Assembly: GCA_041477815.1 (NCBI GenBank)
Contig: JBGOUV010000131.1
Coordinates: 1-15,796 of the forward strand
DNA length: 15,796 nt
Direction of reading: 5' to 3'
Origin: JBGOUV01 sp041477815
GTDB taxonomy: Bacteria > Acidobacteriota > Terriglobia > Bryobacterales > JACQDG01
The first letter of the stretch is position 1; each line of letters opens with the position of its first letter. Positions 6,427 through 13,840 of the stretch are shown piece after piece. A model generated the notes under the pieces. It searched no databases. It saw only the letters and a list, made by a program, of their open reading frames with translations, and was not told the origin of the DNA. The translations under genes were made by a program, and so were the position numbers.

Positions 6427-9021
6427 TCAGCGCGTCAGTCCGGTGGTCCAGTTCAGCGTCACCGTCATGGGGACGGGGCCCTCGTCCAGGCTCTCCAGAA
6501 AGTAGAATTTGCGGCCGTCGGCGGTAACGGCGTACTGGTTGCGGGTCGGATCCACGCGCACCGGAACCGCAAACAGCTCGCGCGCCGGCCCGGCTTCCGG
6601 CGTGGCCGCCGGCTTGATGTCCACGGACATCAATTTGCCTTCGAGCGTGAGGTAGAACAGCTCCTTGCCGTCCCTTCTCCACAGGGGCTGGCAGCCGGAG
6701 CTATTGGAGATCTGCCGCCGCTCGGTGAAGCTGGGGAAGGACGCGAGGTAGACCTCCCAGCGGCCGGATTCGCTCGAATTGTAGGCGACCCAGCGGCCGT
6801 CGGGAGACACCGCCGGCTGGTCCTTGTCAAATTCGCTCTGGAACAGCGGCACGGGTTTCCGGTCACCCGCCAGCGGCAGCCGAGAGAACGACTTGCCATT
6901 TATGTTGAGGAACACGATGGAGCCGCCGGGAAGCCACTGCGCGGCGTATTTTTGATCGGCGGACTCCAGAAGCATCTCCTCCGGCGGGCCGCCTACGACC
7001 TTGCGGTATAGGTTCAGCGTGCCCTTTCGGCCGGAGCTGAAGACCAGCTCGCGGCCGTCGGGCGACCAAACCGGGTCTGTCTCGGGTGCCGGATCCGACG
7101 TGACGCGCGAAAAGATGCTGCCGGCAAGTTCCAGCAGCCAGATATCCCGGTTGTTGGTCCGGGAGTCCACCGCCTCCAGGGCCAGCCGCTTTTCGTCGGG
7201 CGACAGCGCGAACTGCACGATGCCGCGAGGCTCGCCGGCGGCGGCGAGGCGCTTGCCGTCCCGCGCATAGGAGGCAATCTGGGTGCTCACGGACACGCCG
7301 CCGCGCCAGGCCAGCACCCCGGTCTGCGAAATCGAGAACCGGGCTCCAAGGGCTGCAAAACGCCCCACGCCTTCGGCGACGGGGAACGGGTCCCCGCTCA
7401 CCTGCGGCTTGCCGGCATCGAACGACTGGGCCATGAGGGTCTGCTGCCGGGCGAACAGGAGGAAGCCGGGCGGCGCGAAACCGAAGTTGGACTGCGCGGC
7501 GAGCACGGGACGGGTCTCGGCCGAGTCGAGCGAGCCGGCGCGGATTCCGCTCTTGCCGGCGTCCGCAACGCCGGAATAATAGAGGAAGTGACGTCCATCG
7601 GGCAGGAACCACGGCCAGACCTGGAGCTCTTGGTTGGCGCTGTCCAATTGCAGAACTGGTTTGGGTTCGCCGCCGGCGGCGGGTACCCGGCGCAGCGGAT
7701 TCCGAACGGACCCGAACAGGATCGTGCTGTCCTGACTCCACGTTCCACCCCGGCCGGGGCCCATCTCGCAGAGTGTCTGCGGAGGCGCTCCGGTGGTATC
7801 CACTTTCTTTAGCTTCTGGTCGGCGAAGAAGGCGATGAAACGGCTGTCGGGCGACCAGAACGGAAAGAAGCCGCCTTCGGTACCCGGCAGCGGCTGCATG
7901 GCCAAGGTGTCCAGGGATCGAAGCCACAGCTGCGGCTTGTCCTGTGTGGCCCCAGCGCTGAAGACAAGGCGGCGTCCATCGGGTGAAACGATCGGGGAGT
8001 CGCTAATGGCGTAGGTCGTCTTGGGCGGAGGGAAAATCTGGAAGCGGACCGGGCGGAGGTCGGCGGGTTTCTCGCGGAAATGCACGAACGAAACCGCCAG
8101 CCCCGCCACCAAGAGCGCCGCGGCCGCTGCCCAGGCCAGGCGCTCCCGTGACTTCGGCAGCACGGCCGCCGGCGCCGGGGCGAAAGGCTGCGCGGGCGGC
8201 GCGTGGAGGATCTCGTCGATCTCGAGGCGCGCGTCGCCGATGTCGCGCAGCCGCTGCTTCCGGTCGCGCTCGAGACACCGCCGCAGCAGGTGGAGCGGCG
8301 CGCCGGCGGGCAAGGCGCTCCAATCCGGGTCCGTCTTCAGGACGGCGGCCAGCGTATCCGACACGGTTTCGCCGCGGAAGGTCGGGCGCCCGGTGAGCAG
8401 CTCGTACAGCACCACGCCGAACGACCAGATGTCGGCGCGCTTGTCTACAGGGGTCCCCCGGGCCTGCTCCGGCGACATGTAGCCGGCGGTACCCAAAATC
8501 ACGCCCGCCCGCGTCGCCGCCAGGCTCAGAGTGGGCGAGTGGGCGGGGTTGACGGCGCTGGGGTCGTCGTCCAGGGCCTTGGCCAGGCCGAAGTCCAGAA
8601 CTTTTACCTGCCCCTCCGGCGTGATCTTGATATTGGCCAGCTTGAGGTCGCGGTGGACGATGCCCTTTTCGTGGGCGTACTCGAGGGCTTCGGCGATCTG
8701 CCGGGCGATGGCGAGAGCGTCGTCGAGGGGCAGGGGGCCTTGCAGGGTCTCGCCGGGGACGTACTCCATCACCAGGGCGCGGTCTTCGAGGCCGTAGAGC
8801 TGGGCGATGTTGGGATGGTTCAAGGACGCCAGCACCTGGGCCTCGCGCTCGAACCGCGCCATACGCTCGGCGTCTTGGGCGAAGACCTCCAGCAGCACCT
8901 TCAGCGCCACGTCGCGGTTCAGCCGGGCATCGCGGGCGCGGTACACCTCGCCCATGCCGCCCGCGCCGAGGGGAGAGATAATCTCATAGGGCCCCAGCAA
9001 GGCGCCGTCAGCAAGCGTCAT
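6427..9021 (-). CDS. Ser/Thr protein kinase with C-terminal WD40-like (PD40) beta-propeller, apparently intact
   Basis: 864 residues from ATG 9021, which has GGAGG eight bases upstream; codons further upstream are open but lack kinase similarity. Kinase domain: GAGGMG (19-24), VALK K41, HRDLKLAN (123-130), DFG (143-145), GTAGYMSPEQARG (177-189). The catalytic loop has Leu where Pro is usual (HRDLKPAN); the Asp and Asn needed for catalysis are kept, so activity is expected. A TM helix lies at about 295-313 (LAWAAAAALLVAGLAVSFV). The rest is a propeller with repeated PD40 blades such as PIVSPDGRRLVFSA, PFWSPDSRFIAFFA, PVWSPDGRELVFSS and PAVSPDGRWVAYNS. I infer a transmembrane sensor kinase with the propeller on the outer side. 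It is divergent from hicB and a close paralogue of the gene at 9622-11883. Confidence 0.94.
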   Translation of the reverse strand: MTLADGALLGPYEIISPLGAGGMGEVYRARDARLNRDVALKVLLEVFAQDAERMARFEREAQVLASLNHPNIAQLYGLEDRALVMEYVPGETLQGPLPLDDALAIARQIAEALEYAHEKGIVHRDLKLANIKITPEGQVKVLDFGLAKALDDDPSAVNPAHSPTLSLAATRAGVILGTAGYMSPEQARGTPVDKRADIWSFGVVLYELLTGRPTFRGETVSDTLAAVLKTDPDWSALPAGAPLHLLRRCLERDRKQRLRDIGDARLEIDEILHAPPAQPFAPAPAAVLPKSRERLAWAAAAALLVAGLAVSFVHFREKPADLRPVRFQIFPPPKTTYAISDSPIVSPDGRRLVFSAGATQDKPQLWLRSLDTLAMQPLPGTEGGFFPFWSPDSRFIAFFADQKLKKVDTTGAPPQTLCEMGPGRGGTWSQDSTILFGSVRNPLRRVPAAGGEPKPVLQLDSANQELQVWPWFLPDGRHFLYYSGVADAGKSGIRAGSLDSAETRPVLAAQSNFGFAPPGFLLFARQQTLMAQSFDAGKPQVSGDPFPVAEGVGRFAALGARFSISQTGVLAWRGGVSVSTQIASYARDGKRLAAAGEPRGIVQFALSPDEKRLALEAVDSRTNNRDIWLLELAGSIFSRVTSDPAPETDPVWSPDGRELVFSSGRKGTLNLYRKVVGGPPEEMLLESADQKYAAQWLPGGSIVFLNINGKSFSRLPLAGDRKPVPLFQSEFDKDQPAVSPDGRWVAYNSSESGRWEVYLASFPSFTERRQISNSSGCQPLWRRDGKELFYLTLEGKLMSVDIKPAATPEAGPARELFAVPVRVDPTRNQYAVTADGRKFYFLESLDEGPVPMTVTLNWTTGLTR

Positions 9022-9075
9022 CGTTTTCCCTCCGGCGTGGACTTCGTTGTACACTGGAACCAGGCGGGCGCCGGC

Positions 9076-9330
9076 ATGATATCGCAATATCTCGACGTGG
9101 CGATGCGCAGAGCGCATTACGAGATGATCGACGATCCCGAGCCGTTTTACGGAGAGATCCGGGAATGCCAGGGCGTTTGGGCCACGGGCAAAACCCTGGA
9201 AGAATGCCGGCAGACTCTGCTCGATACTCTCGAAGGCTGGCTCGTTCTGAGCCTGCAAAAAGGCTTGCCGATTCCGGCTCTGGATGGAATCTCGCTGCTG
9301 GCGCCGGAGCCAACCGAGGTTCATGGCTAG
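9076..9330 (+). CDS. hicB: HicB-like antitoxin
   Basis: 84 residues, starting at ATG 9076 (MISQYLDVAMRRAHYEMIDD). The HicB core is clear: YLDVAMRRAHYE, FYGEIRECQGVWATGKTLEE and CRQTLLDTLEGWLVLSLQKG, ending with LPIPALDG. This is the partial RNase-H-like fold that neutralises HicA. No HTH or ribbon-helix-helix follows, so DNA binding is not evident in this short form. An in-frame GTG at 9037 would add 13 unconserved residues and is rejected. It precedes hicA with an 8-base overlap, giving antitoxin-first order. It is transcribed away from the kinase at 6427-9021, with only 54 bases between the two starts. Confidence 0.92.
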   Translation: MISQYLDVAMRRAHYEMIDDPEPFYGEIRECQGVWATGKTLEECRQTLLDTLEGWLVLSLQKGLPIPALDGISLLAPEPTEVHG

Positions 9331-9544
9331 GCTCGGGCCTGTCTCGTGGAAAGAGCTCGTTCGGAAACTGCACACCCTGGGTTTCGAGGGCCCGCTGTAC
9401 CGGGGCAAGCATCCCTACATGGTGCGGCGGGAGATCCGGGTCACCGTACCAAATCCCCACCGGCAGCAGATCAGTGTCGATCTGTTGAGCCGGATTCTTC
9501 GGCAAGCCGAGGTTACGCGGGAAGAGTGGGAGACAGTCGAGTAA
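9323..9544 (+). CDS. hicA: HicA-type mRNA interferase toxin
   Basis: 73 residues with the dsRBD-like HicA fold: VSWKELVRKLHTLGFEG, then the catalytic segment RGKHPYMV with H30, then IRVTVPNPHR and a C-terminal helix LLSRILRQAEVTREEW. HicA toxins cut mRNA and are held in check by HicB. The His in GKHPYMV is in the expected place (usual form G.SH.Y). ATG 9323 lies inside the end of hicB with GAGG upstream, so translation is probably coupled. All family segments are present, so the module looks intact and functional. Confidence 0.92.
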   Translation: MARLGPVSWKELVRKLHTLGFEGPLYRGKHPYMVRREIRVTVPNPHRQQISVDLLSRILRQAEVTREEWETVE

Positions 9545-9567
9545 GGATCCAACCGGCAGGCGCTGCT

Positions 9568-9587
9568 CGAACGGCGCCCTCCGTTCG
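9568..9587. terminator. Possible weak bidirectional hairpin between hicA and the convergent kinase gene
   Basis: CGAACGG (9568-9574) and CCGTTCG (9581-9587) form a 7-bp stem with a 6-base loop in the 77-base gap between two convergent genes. There is no T-run on either side, so intrinsic termination would be weak. The position is the main argument. Confidence 0.3.
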
Positions 9588-9621
9588 CCGTCTCGGCCCA
9601 ACCGCGCGCCGGAAGCGAGCG

Positions 9622-11883
9622 TCATCTCCTCACCCCCGCCAGCCAGTTGACCACCACCGTCAGGGGGGTATCGGACGTTTCGGCCCCGCTCCGGATCATT
9701 AGAAAGCGCTTGCCGTCCGCCGCGACCTCATAGGGAAACGGATTGAACCCAGGGGGCACGGTGGGGACGCGGGCGTCGAACAGCGGCTGGGGAACGGCGG
9801 CCTCAAACGACGGCCGCGGGCCGGCGACCGCCTTCACTGCACTCGCCATCAGCTTGCGGTCCGCGGAGAGAAAAAACAACTCCTTGCCGTCCCGCCTCCA
9901 CCGTGGGAACTGGCCTCCGACGAGCGAGACCTTCCATTTACCGGGTCCGGCGGGAAAGGGGCGAACGTACACCTCGTAGCGGCCCGATTCGTCCGAGCTG
10001 TAGGCGATCCAGGCGCCGTCCGGCGAGAACTGTCCCTGCGACTCGCGGAATTCCGTCTGGAGAAACGGGGCGGGCTTTCGCTCGCCCTGCAAAGGCAGGA
10101 CCCACAAATCCGAGCCGGTCTTGGGATCGAGCTGGCTATACAGCAGGAAACGTCCGTCCCGGGAGCAGGAGGTCGCGTATTTCCTCTGGGGCGGCTGGAG
10201 CAGCGGCTCGTCCTGGCCGGCCCCGCTGGTCTCCTTTTGATAGAGGTCATCGATCCCGGCGCTACGGTTGGAGCTAAACACCAGGCGGGCGCCATCCGGT
10301 AGCCACACCGGCTCATAGTTGGTGGAAGCATGAAAGGTGAGGCGCGTTTCGGCTCCTCGCGACAGCTCATGCAGCCAGATGTCGCTGTTTTGCCCTCCCG
10401 CGTTGTATCGCGGCACGGCCACCGTCTTTTCGTCCGGGGAGAGGGCAAGCTCGGTGATCCGGCCGGGCGCGCCCACCTTCGCGAGCTCCTTGCCGGCGCG
10501 GTCGTACCAGGCGATCTGGCTCTCGCCCAAGCCGCTGCCGGCCTGATAGACGAGCACGCCAGTTTCGGACAGCGCTACCGGTGCGTGCTGCTGGACAGGA
10601 CCGAACAACACCTGCTCGGCGACGGGGAACAGGTCACCTGCGGGTTGGAGGCCCTTGGGCTCCACGGGTTGCGCCATCAGGGTGTTCTCGCGCACGAAGA
10701 GAATATAGGCCGTGTCGCTCCGAGACGGCTGGAACCAGGCCACACTCGATTCATCGGCCAGCACCCGCTGGCTCGCCTGGGAATCGAGCGAGGCCAGGTG
10801 CACGCCGCCCTTGCCTTCGGCGGCCAAGCCGACAAGAAGGTAGAGGAAGCGCCGGCCGTCCGGCAGGAAAACGGGGAAGCGGTGAACGGTCCCAGCCTCG
10901 GCCTTCGTCACCGGAGCGGGCACCCCGCCCAAGGCCGGCACGCGCTGCAACGAACTCGCGCGGGTGCTTGGCGTGAAGACGATCACCCCGTCGCGGTTCC
11001 AGGCGCCTCGCCGGCCGTCGGGGGCGTCGCACAGGGTCTGGGCCGGCCCGCCGTTCACCGCGATCTTCTTCAGCTTCCCCTGGGCGAAGAACCCGATCCA
11101 GCGGTTGTCCGGCGACCAGAAAGGATAAGAGGCATCTTCCGTACCTGGCAACAGTTGCGGCTGCATCGCGTCGAGCGCTCGCACCCAGAGCTGGCGCTTT
11201 CCCTCGCCCAACGCGGCGATGGCGAGATAATGGCCGTCCGGGGAGATGGCGAAGGTGTGGATGGCGGTCTTCTCGGGGGCGGGAATCGAGTAGCGGAGGA
11301 CAGGTTGGGGCGGAGGGGTCTCGCGGAAGTAGAGGACGGCCGCGAGCGCTAAAACCAGGACAGCAATTCCACCACCAAGACACCAAGACACGAAGGAAAA
11401 CCTGGGTTCCTCTTGGTGTCTTGGTGCCTTGGTGGTGACTTGCGGCTCCCTCGCCTCCAGGACGATGCGCGCTTCCCCGATGGCCTGCAACCGCTGCCGG
11501 CGGTCCTTGGCGAGGCAACGCTCGAGCAGCGTCCGGATGGTGGCCGGCGTCCCGGCGGGGAGCTTTTGCCAGTCCGGCTCGAATTTCAGGACGGATGCGA
11601 GCACGTCGGACACGGTGTCGCCGCTGAAGGCCGGGACGCCGGCCAGCATCTCGTAGAGCACCGCGCCGAAAGCCCAGACGTCGGCGCGGCGGTCGGCCGC
11701 CGCCCCCCGGGCCTGCTCGGGCGACATGTAGGCGGCGGTGCCGAAGATCTCCGGGAGCACCTTCAGCGCCACGTTGCGGTTCAGCCGGGCGTCGCGGGCG
11801 CGATACACCTCGCCCATGCCACCCGCGCCCAGGGGAGAGATAGTCTCATAGGGACCGAGGCGGGTTCCGGCGGCGAGGGGCAT
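9622..11883 (-). CDS. Ser/Thr kinase-like protein with PD40 propeller, catalytic core deleted (pseudokinase)
   Basis: 753 residues from ATG 11883. The N-terminus matches the neighbouring kinase closely (LGPYETISPLGAGGMGEVYR, VALK K41). At residue 47/48 (bases 11743/11742) KVLPEIF is joined directly to GTAAYMSPEQARG. Aligned to the paralogue at 6427-9021, residues 48-176 are absent: 129 codons that would hold helix C, HRDLKPAN and DFG. Phosphotransfer is therefore not expected. The rest is open and well kept: C-lobe helices to about 145, a juxtamembrane stretch made by a palindromic repeat (about 150-171), a TM helix about 168-186 (CLGGGIAVLVLALAAVLYF), then PD40 blades (FAISPDGHYLAIAA, PFWSPDNRWIGFFA, PVWLPDGARLVFSS, GQFSPDGAWIAYSS). 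It may act as a non-catalytic sensor or be a young pseudogene. Confidence 0.93.
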   Translation of the reverse strand: MPLAAGTRLGPYETISPLGAGGMGEVYRARDARLNRNVALKVLPEIFGTAAYMSPEQARGAAADRRADVWAFGAVLYEMLAGVPAFSGDTVSDVLASVLKFEPDWQKLPAGTPATIRTLLERCLAKDRRQRLQAIGEARIVLEAREPQVTTKAPRHQEEPRFSFVSWCLGGGIAVLVLALAAVLYFRETPPPQPVLRYSIPAPEKTAIHTFAISPDGHYLAIAALGEGKRQLWVRALDAMQPQLLPGTEDASYPFWSPDNRWIGFFAQGKLKKIAVNGGPAQTLCDAPDGRRGAWNRDGVIVFTPSTRASSLQRVPALGGVPAPVTKAEAGTVHRFPVFLPDGRRFLYLLVGLAAEGKGGVHLASLDSQASQRVLADESSVAWFQPSRSDTAYILFVRENTLMAQPVEPKGLQPAGDLFPVAEQVLFGPVQQHAPVALSETGVLVYQAGSGLGESQIAWYDRAGKELAKVGAPGRITELALSPDEKTVAVPRYNAGGQNSDIWLHELSRGAETRLTFHASTNYEPVWLPDGARLVFSSNRSAGIDDLYQKETSGAGQDEPLLQPPQRKYATSCSRDGRFLLYSQLDPKTGSDLWVLPLQGERKPAPFLQTEFRESQGQFSPDGAWIAYSSDESGRYEVYVRPFPAGPGKWKVSLVGGQFPRWRRDGKELFFLSADRKLMASAVKAVAGPRPSFEAAVPQPLFDARVPTVPPGFNPFPYEVAADGKRFLMIRSGAETSDTPLTVVVNWLAGVRR
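11370..11437. repeat. CACCAAG-type inverted repeat element inside the kinase-like gene
   Basis: The left arm at 11370-11395 is built of CACCAAG-like units (CACCACCAAGACACCAAG...). The right arm at 11412-11437 is its reverse complement (CTTGGTGTCTTGGTGCCTTG...). The arms are 26 bases with two mismatches, and the loop is 16 bases. It is read in frame as about residues 150-171 (TTKAPRHQEE... SWCLGG), between the kinase remnant and the TM helix. The paralogous kinase has no such repeat at the matching place. I recall similar CTTGGTG repeats from many environmental bacterial genomes, which fits a dispersed element. Confidence 0.85.
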
Positions 11884-11898
11884 GGCGTACCGGCAAGG

Positions 11899-11929
11899 AT
11901 TCTAGCACAGGAAAGACTGGCCTTCTCAA
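11899..11929 (-). promoter_or_regulatory. Candidate promoter for the kinase-like gene at 9622-11883
   Basis: On the minus strand, 11904-11899 reads TAGAAT preceded by TGC, giving an extended -10 TGCTAGAAT. TTGAGA at 11929-11924 is a five-of-six -35 at a long spacing of 19. The predicted start is about nine bases before ATG 11883, so the leader is very short and no Shine-Dalgarno is seen. The extended -10 closely resembles the one before the S2P gene (TGCTAAAAT). Confidence 0.5.
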
Positions 11930-11935
11930 AAAAGG

Positions 11936-11950
11936 AACACCGGCGGTGTT
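11936..11950. repeat. Small hairpin in the divergent intergenic region
   Basis: AACACC (11936-11941) and GGTGTT (11945-11950) flank a GGC loop. It lies just upstream of the -35 of the kinase-like gene and upstream of the oxidoreductase gene, so it could be an operator for either. There is no further evidence. Confidence 0.3.
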
Positions 11951-12007
11951 GCCGCCGATTTACACCCCTTTAAAAAAAATAACGGCTCATTTTTGTCACC
12001 TCGGAGT

Positions 12008-12029
12008 TATACTATCGGAATCTCGGAGG
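12008..12029 (+). promoter_or_regulatory. Candidate -10 and Shine-Dalgarno of the GMC oxidoreductase gene
   Basis: TATACT at 12008-12013 matches five of six bases of a -10. It is preceded by an AT-rich stretch (11971-11995), but no -35 lies at proper spacing; TTGTCA at 11993-11998 is too close. GGAGG at 12025-12029 lies five bases before ATG 12035 and fixes that start over the out-of-frame ATG at 12030. Confidence 0.5.
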
Positions 12030-12034
12030 ATGCC

Positions 12035-13840
12035 ATGCCGCTCGAATATGATGCCATTGTGATCGGGACCGGTTTCGGAGGCGCCATCGCCGCCACCAAG
12101 CTGGTGGAAAAGCAAAAGAAAATCCTGCTGCTGGAGCGCGGTACCTGGTGGATCACGCCGGAAAAGCTGGGTAAGCCGCCGGTCTCGGCGAAACCTCCCA
12201 TTCCGGAGTGGGCCAAGGCCAACAACCAGCCGGTGCAATACTGGCCCCGGCCGAACAACCGCCAGGGCCTGCTCGACCTGTTTGCCTCCGTGCGGCACGC
12301 TGCCAACCATCAGGGCCTCTACCAATACTCGATGTTCAAGCAGGCTCATGTCCTCACCGCCAGCGGTGTCGGCGGCGGCTCGCTGATTTACTCCAACGTT
12401 ACTCTGCGGCCCAAGACTGAAGTGCTCCAGGGCCTCCAGCTAAACCTGGCCGACGACGAATACAAGAATGCCGCCGACTGGATGGCCAAGTACCGCGGCA
12501 AGCTAAGCCGGATCGTGACCAAGATCCCGCTGCCGGGCAAGGACGTCGCCAACCTCAACGCCAAGGAAGACTACCTCTATCTGGACCGCAGCCGGGCCCT
12601 GAGAGACGCTGCCCGGGTGGTGGCCCAGAAGCGGGGCGTCGAGATTCCCTGGGAGCCGCTGCCGCTGTCGGTCATCGAGTTCGAGCCCGGCGAGGGAACC
12701 GACTCCACCAAGGCCAACACCTTCTGCGAGCGGCAGGGACGCTGTCTGCTCGGCTGCCTGCCCGCCGCCCGCCACACCCTGAACAAGACCCTCTACCGGG
12801 ATCTGCTGTCGGATCCCGCCAAGGGCGCCACCCTGATGCCGCTGGCCGAGGTCCGCGACATTGAGAAAATCAAGGACGGCTACCGCGTTCGCTTCCGCGA
12901 CCATCGCGACGAGGGCCGGGAGAAGTTTGCCACCGCCGAAAAGGTCTTTCTGGCGGCGGGGACCCTGGGGTCCACCGAGATCCTGCTCCGCTCCCGCGAT
13001 AGCGGACTGCTCCCGCTGGGTGACCAGGTGGGCCGCCGCTTCTCCACCAACGGCGACTTCGGCGGCTTCGCCCTTAACACCGGCAACTCCGTCCACAGCA
13101 CCCGTGGCCCCATTAACACTTGCCATATCCAGGTTAAGGTTGATGGGGTCCACATCAAGGTCGAGGACTGCTCCATCCCCGAGATGTTCGCCGCCATTGC
13201 CAGCACCTCGCTCGGCGTACTGGACAACTTCTTCCAGCGCGAGGCTTTCAAGGCCAAGATGATGCTGGCCTGGACCACCCACGTTCTGCCCGACCTGCGC
13301 GACTTCTTCCCCACCCTCCCCGACACCCACGACCCCAACAACTACCAGACCGAAGCTGAGATGGTGTCCAACCTGTTCTTCTTCAACGTCATGTCTCAGG
13401 ACGATGCCAGCGGCGTCTTCCGTCTCTCCGATGACAAACTCGACCTGGACTGGGACCGGCCCGTCGCCGAACTCCCCTTGTGGACCAAGATTGAAGACCT
13501 TCTCAAGGACCTCGCCGCAGCCATGGGCCAGGACTGCCGTTATGTTCCCTTCCCCCTGTGGCGAGGGCTGGCCAGCCGCAGGCTCATTGTCACCCACCCG
13601 CTGGGCGGCTGCGCCATCGGGGCCGATAACTCCCAGGGGGTGGTCAACGAGTTCGGGCAGGTCTACGACTGCTCCCGGCCGGCGGGATCGCGAGACGTAT
13701 TGCCGGGCCTGCTGGTGGTGGATGGCTCGACGATTCCGGGCGCCCTGGCCGCCAACCCCTCGCTGACCATCTCGGCGCAGGCCTTCAAAGCCGTGGCCAA
13801 GGCGCTGGAGCCGGCCGTCATCGCGGCAGCTCAGCCGTAG
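12035..13840 (+). CDS. FAD-dependent GMC oxidoreductase, cholesterol-oxidase-like
   Basis: 601 residues. The N-terminal FAD dinucleotide fold is IVIGTGFGGAIAATKL (G11-x-G13-x-x-G16), with LLLERG (31-36) as the ribose-binding acidic end. GVGGGSLIYSNVT (111-123) is the second FAD-contact loop. The C-terminal GMC domain has THPLGGCAIG with H521 and VVDGSTIPGALAANPSLTIS with N574, matching the His/Asn active-site pair of cholesterol oxidase. A cysteine group C231, C237, C241 (CERQGRCLLGC, then ARHTLNKT) is of a type found in this subgroup. Members oxidise sterols or other alcohols with O2 or another acceptor; the substrate here is unknown. No signal peptide is seen, so it is probably cytoplasmic. 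The gene stands alone with its own Shine-Dalgarno. Confidence 0.92.
   Translation: MPLEYDAIVIGTGFGGAIAATKLVEKQKKILLLERGTWWITPEKLGKPPVSAKPPIPEWAKANNQPVQYWPRPNNRQGLLDLFASVRHAANHQGLYQYSMFKQAHVLTASGVGGGSLIYSNVTLRPKTEVLQGLQLNLADDEYKNAADWMAKYRGKLSRIVTKIPLPGKDVANLNAKEDYLYLDRSRALRDAARVVAQKRGVEIPWEPLPLSVIEFEPGEGTDSTKANTFCERQGRCLLGCLPAARHTLNKTLYRDLLSDPAKGATLMPLAEVRDIEKIKDGYRVRFRDHRDEGREKFATAEKVFLAAGTLGSTEILLRSRDSGLLPLGDQVGRRFSTNGDFGGFALNTGNSVHSTRGPINTCHIQVKVDGVHIKVEDCSIPEMFAAIASTSLGVLDNFFQREAFKAKMMLAWTTHVLPDLRDFFPTLPDTHDPNNYQTEAEMVSNLFFFNVMSQDDASGVFRLSDDKLDLDWDRPVAELPLWTKIEDLLKDLAAAMGQDCRYVPFPLWRGLASRRLIVTHPLGGCAIGADNSQGVVNEFGQVYDCSRPAGSRDVLPGLLVVDGSTIPGALAANPSLTISAQAFKAVAKALEPAVIAAAQP

Noticed and set aside
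8203..9075. Long open frame upstream of and in phase with hicB
   Set aside because: This part is antisense to the kinase N-terminal domain; HicB similarity begins only at ATG 9076.
9037..9075. Upstream GTG start for hicB
   Set aside because: It adds residues not found in the family and overlaps the leader of the divergent kinase; ATG 9076 matches the family start.
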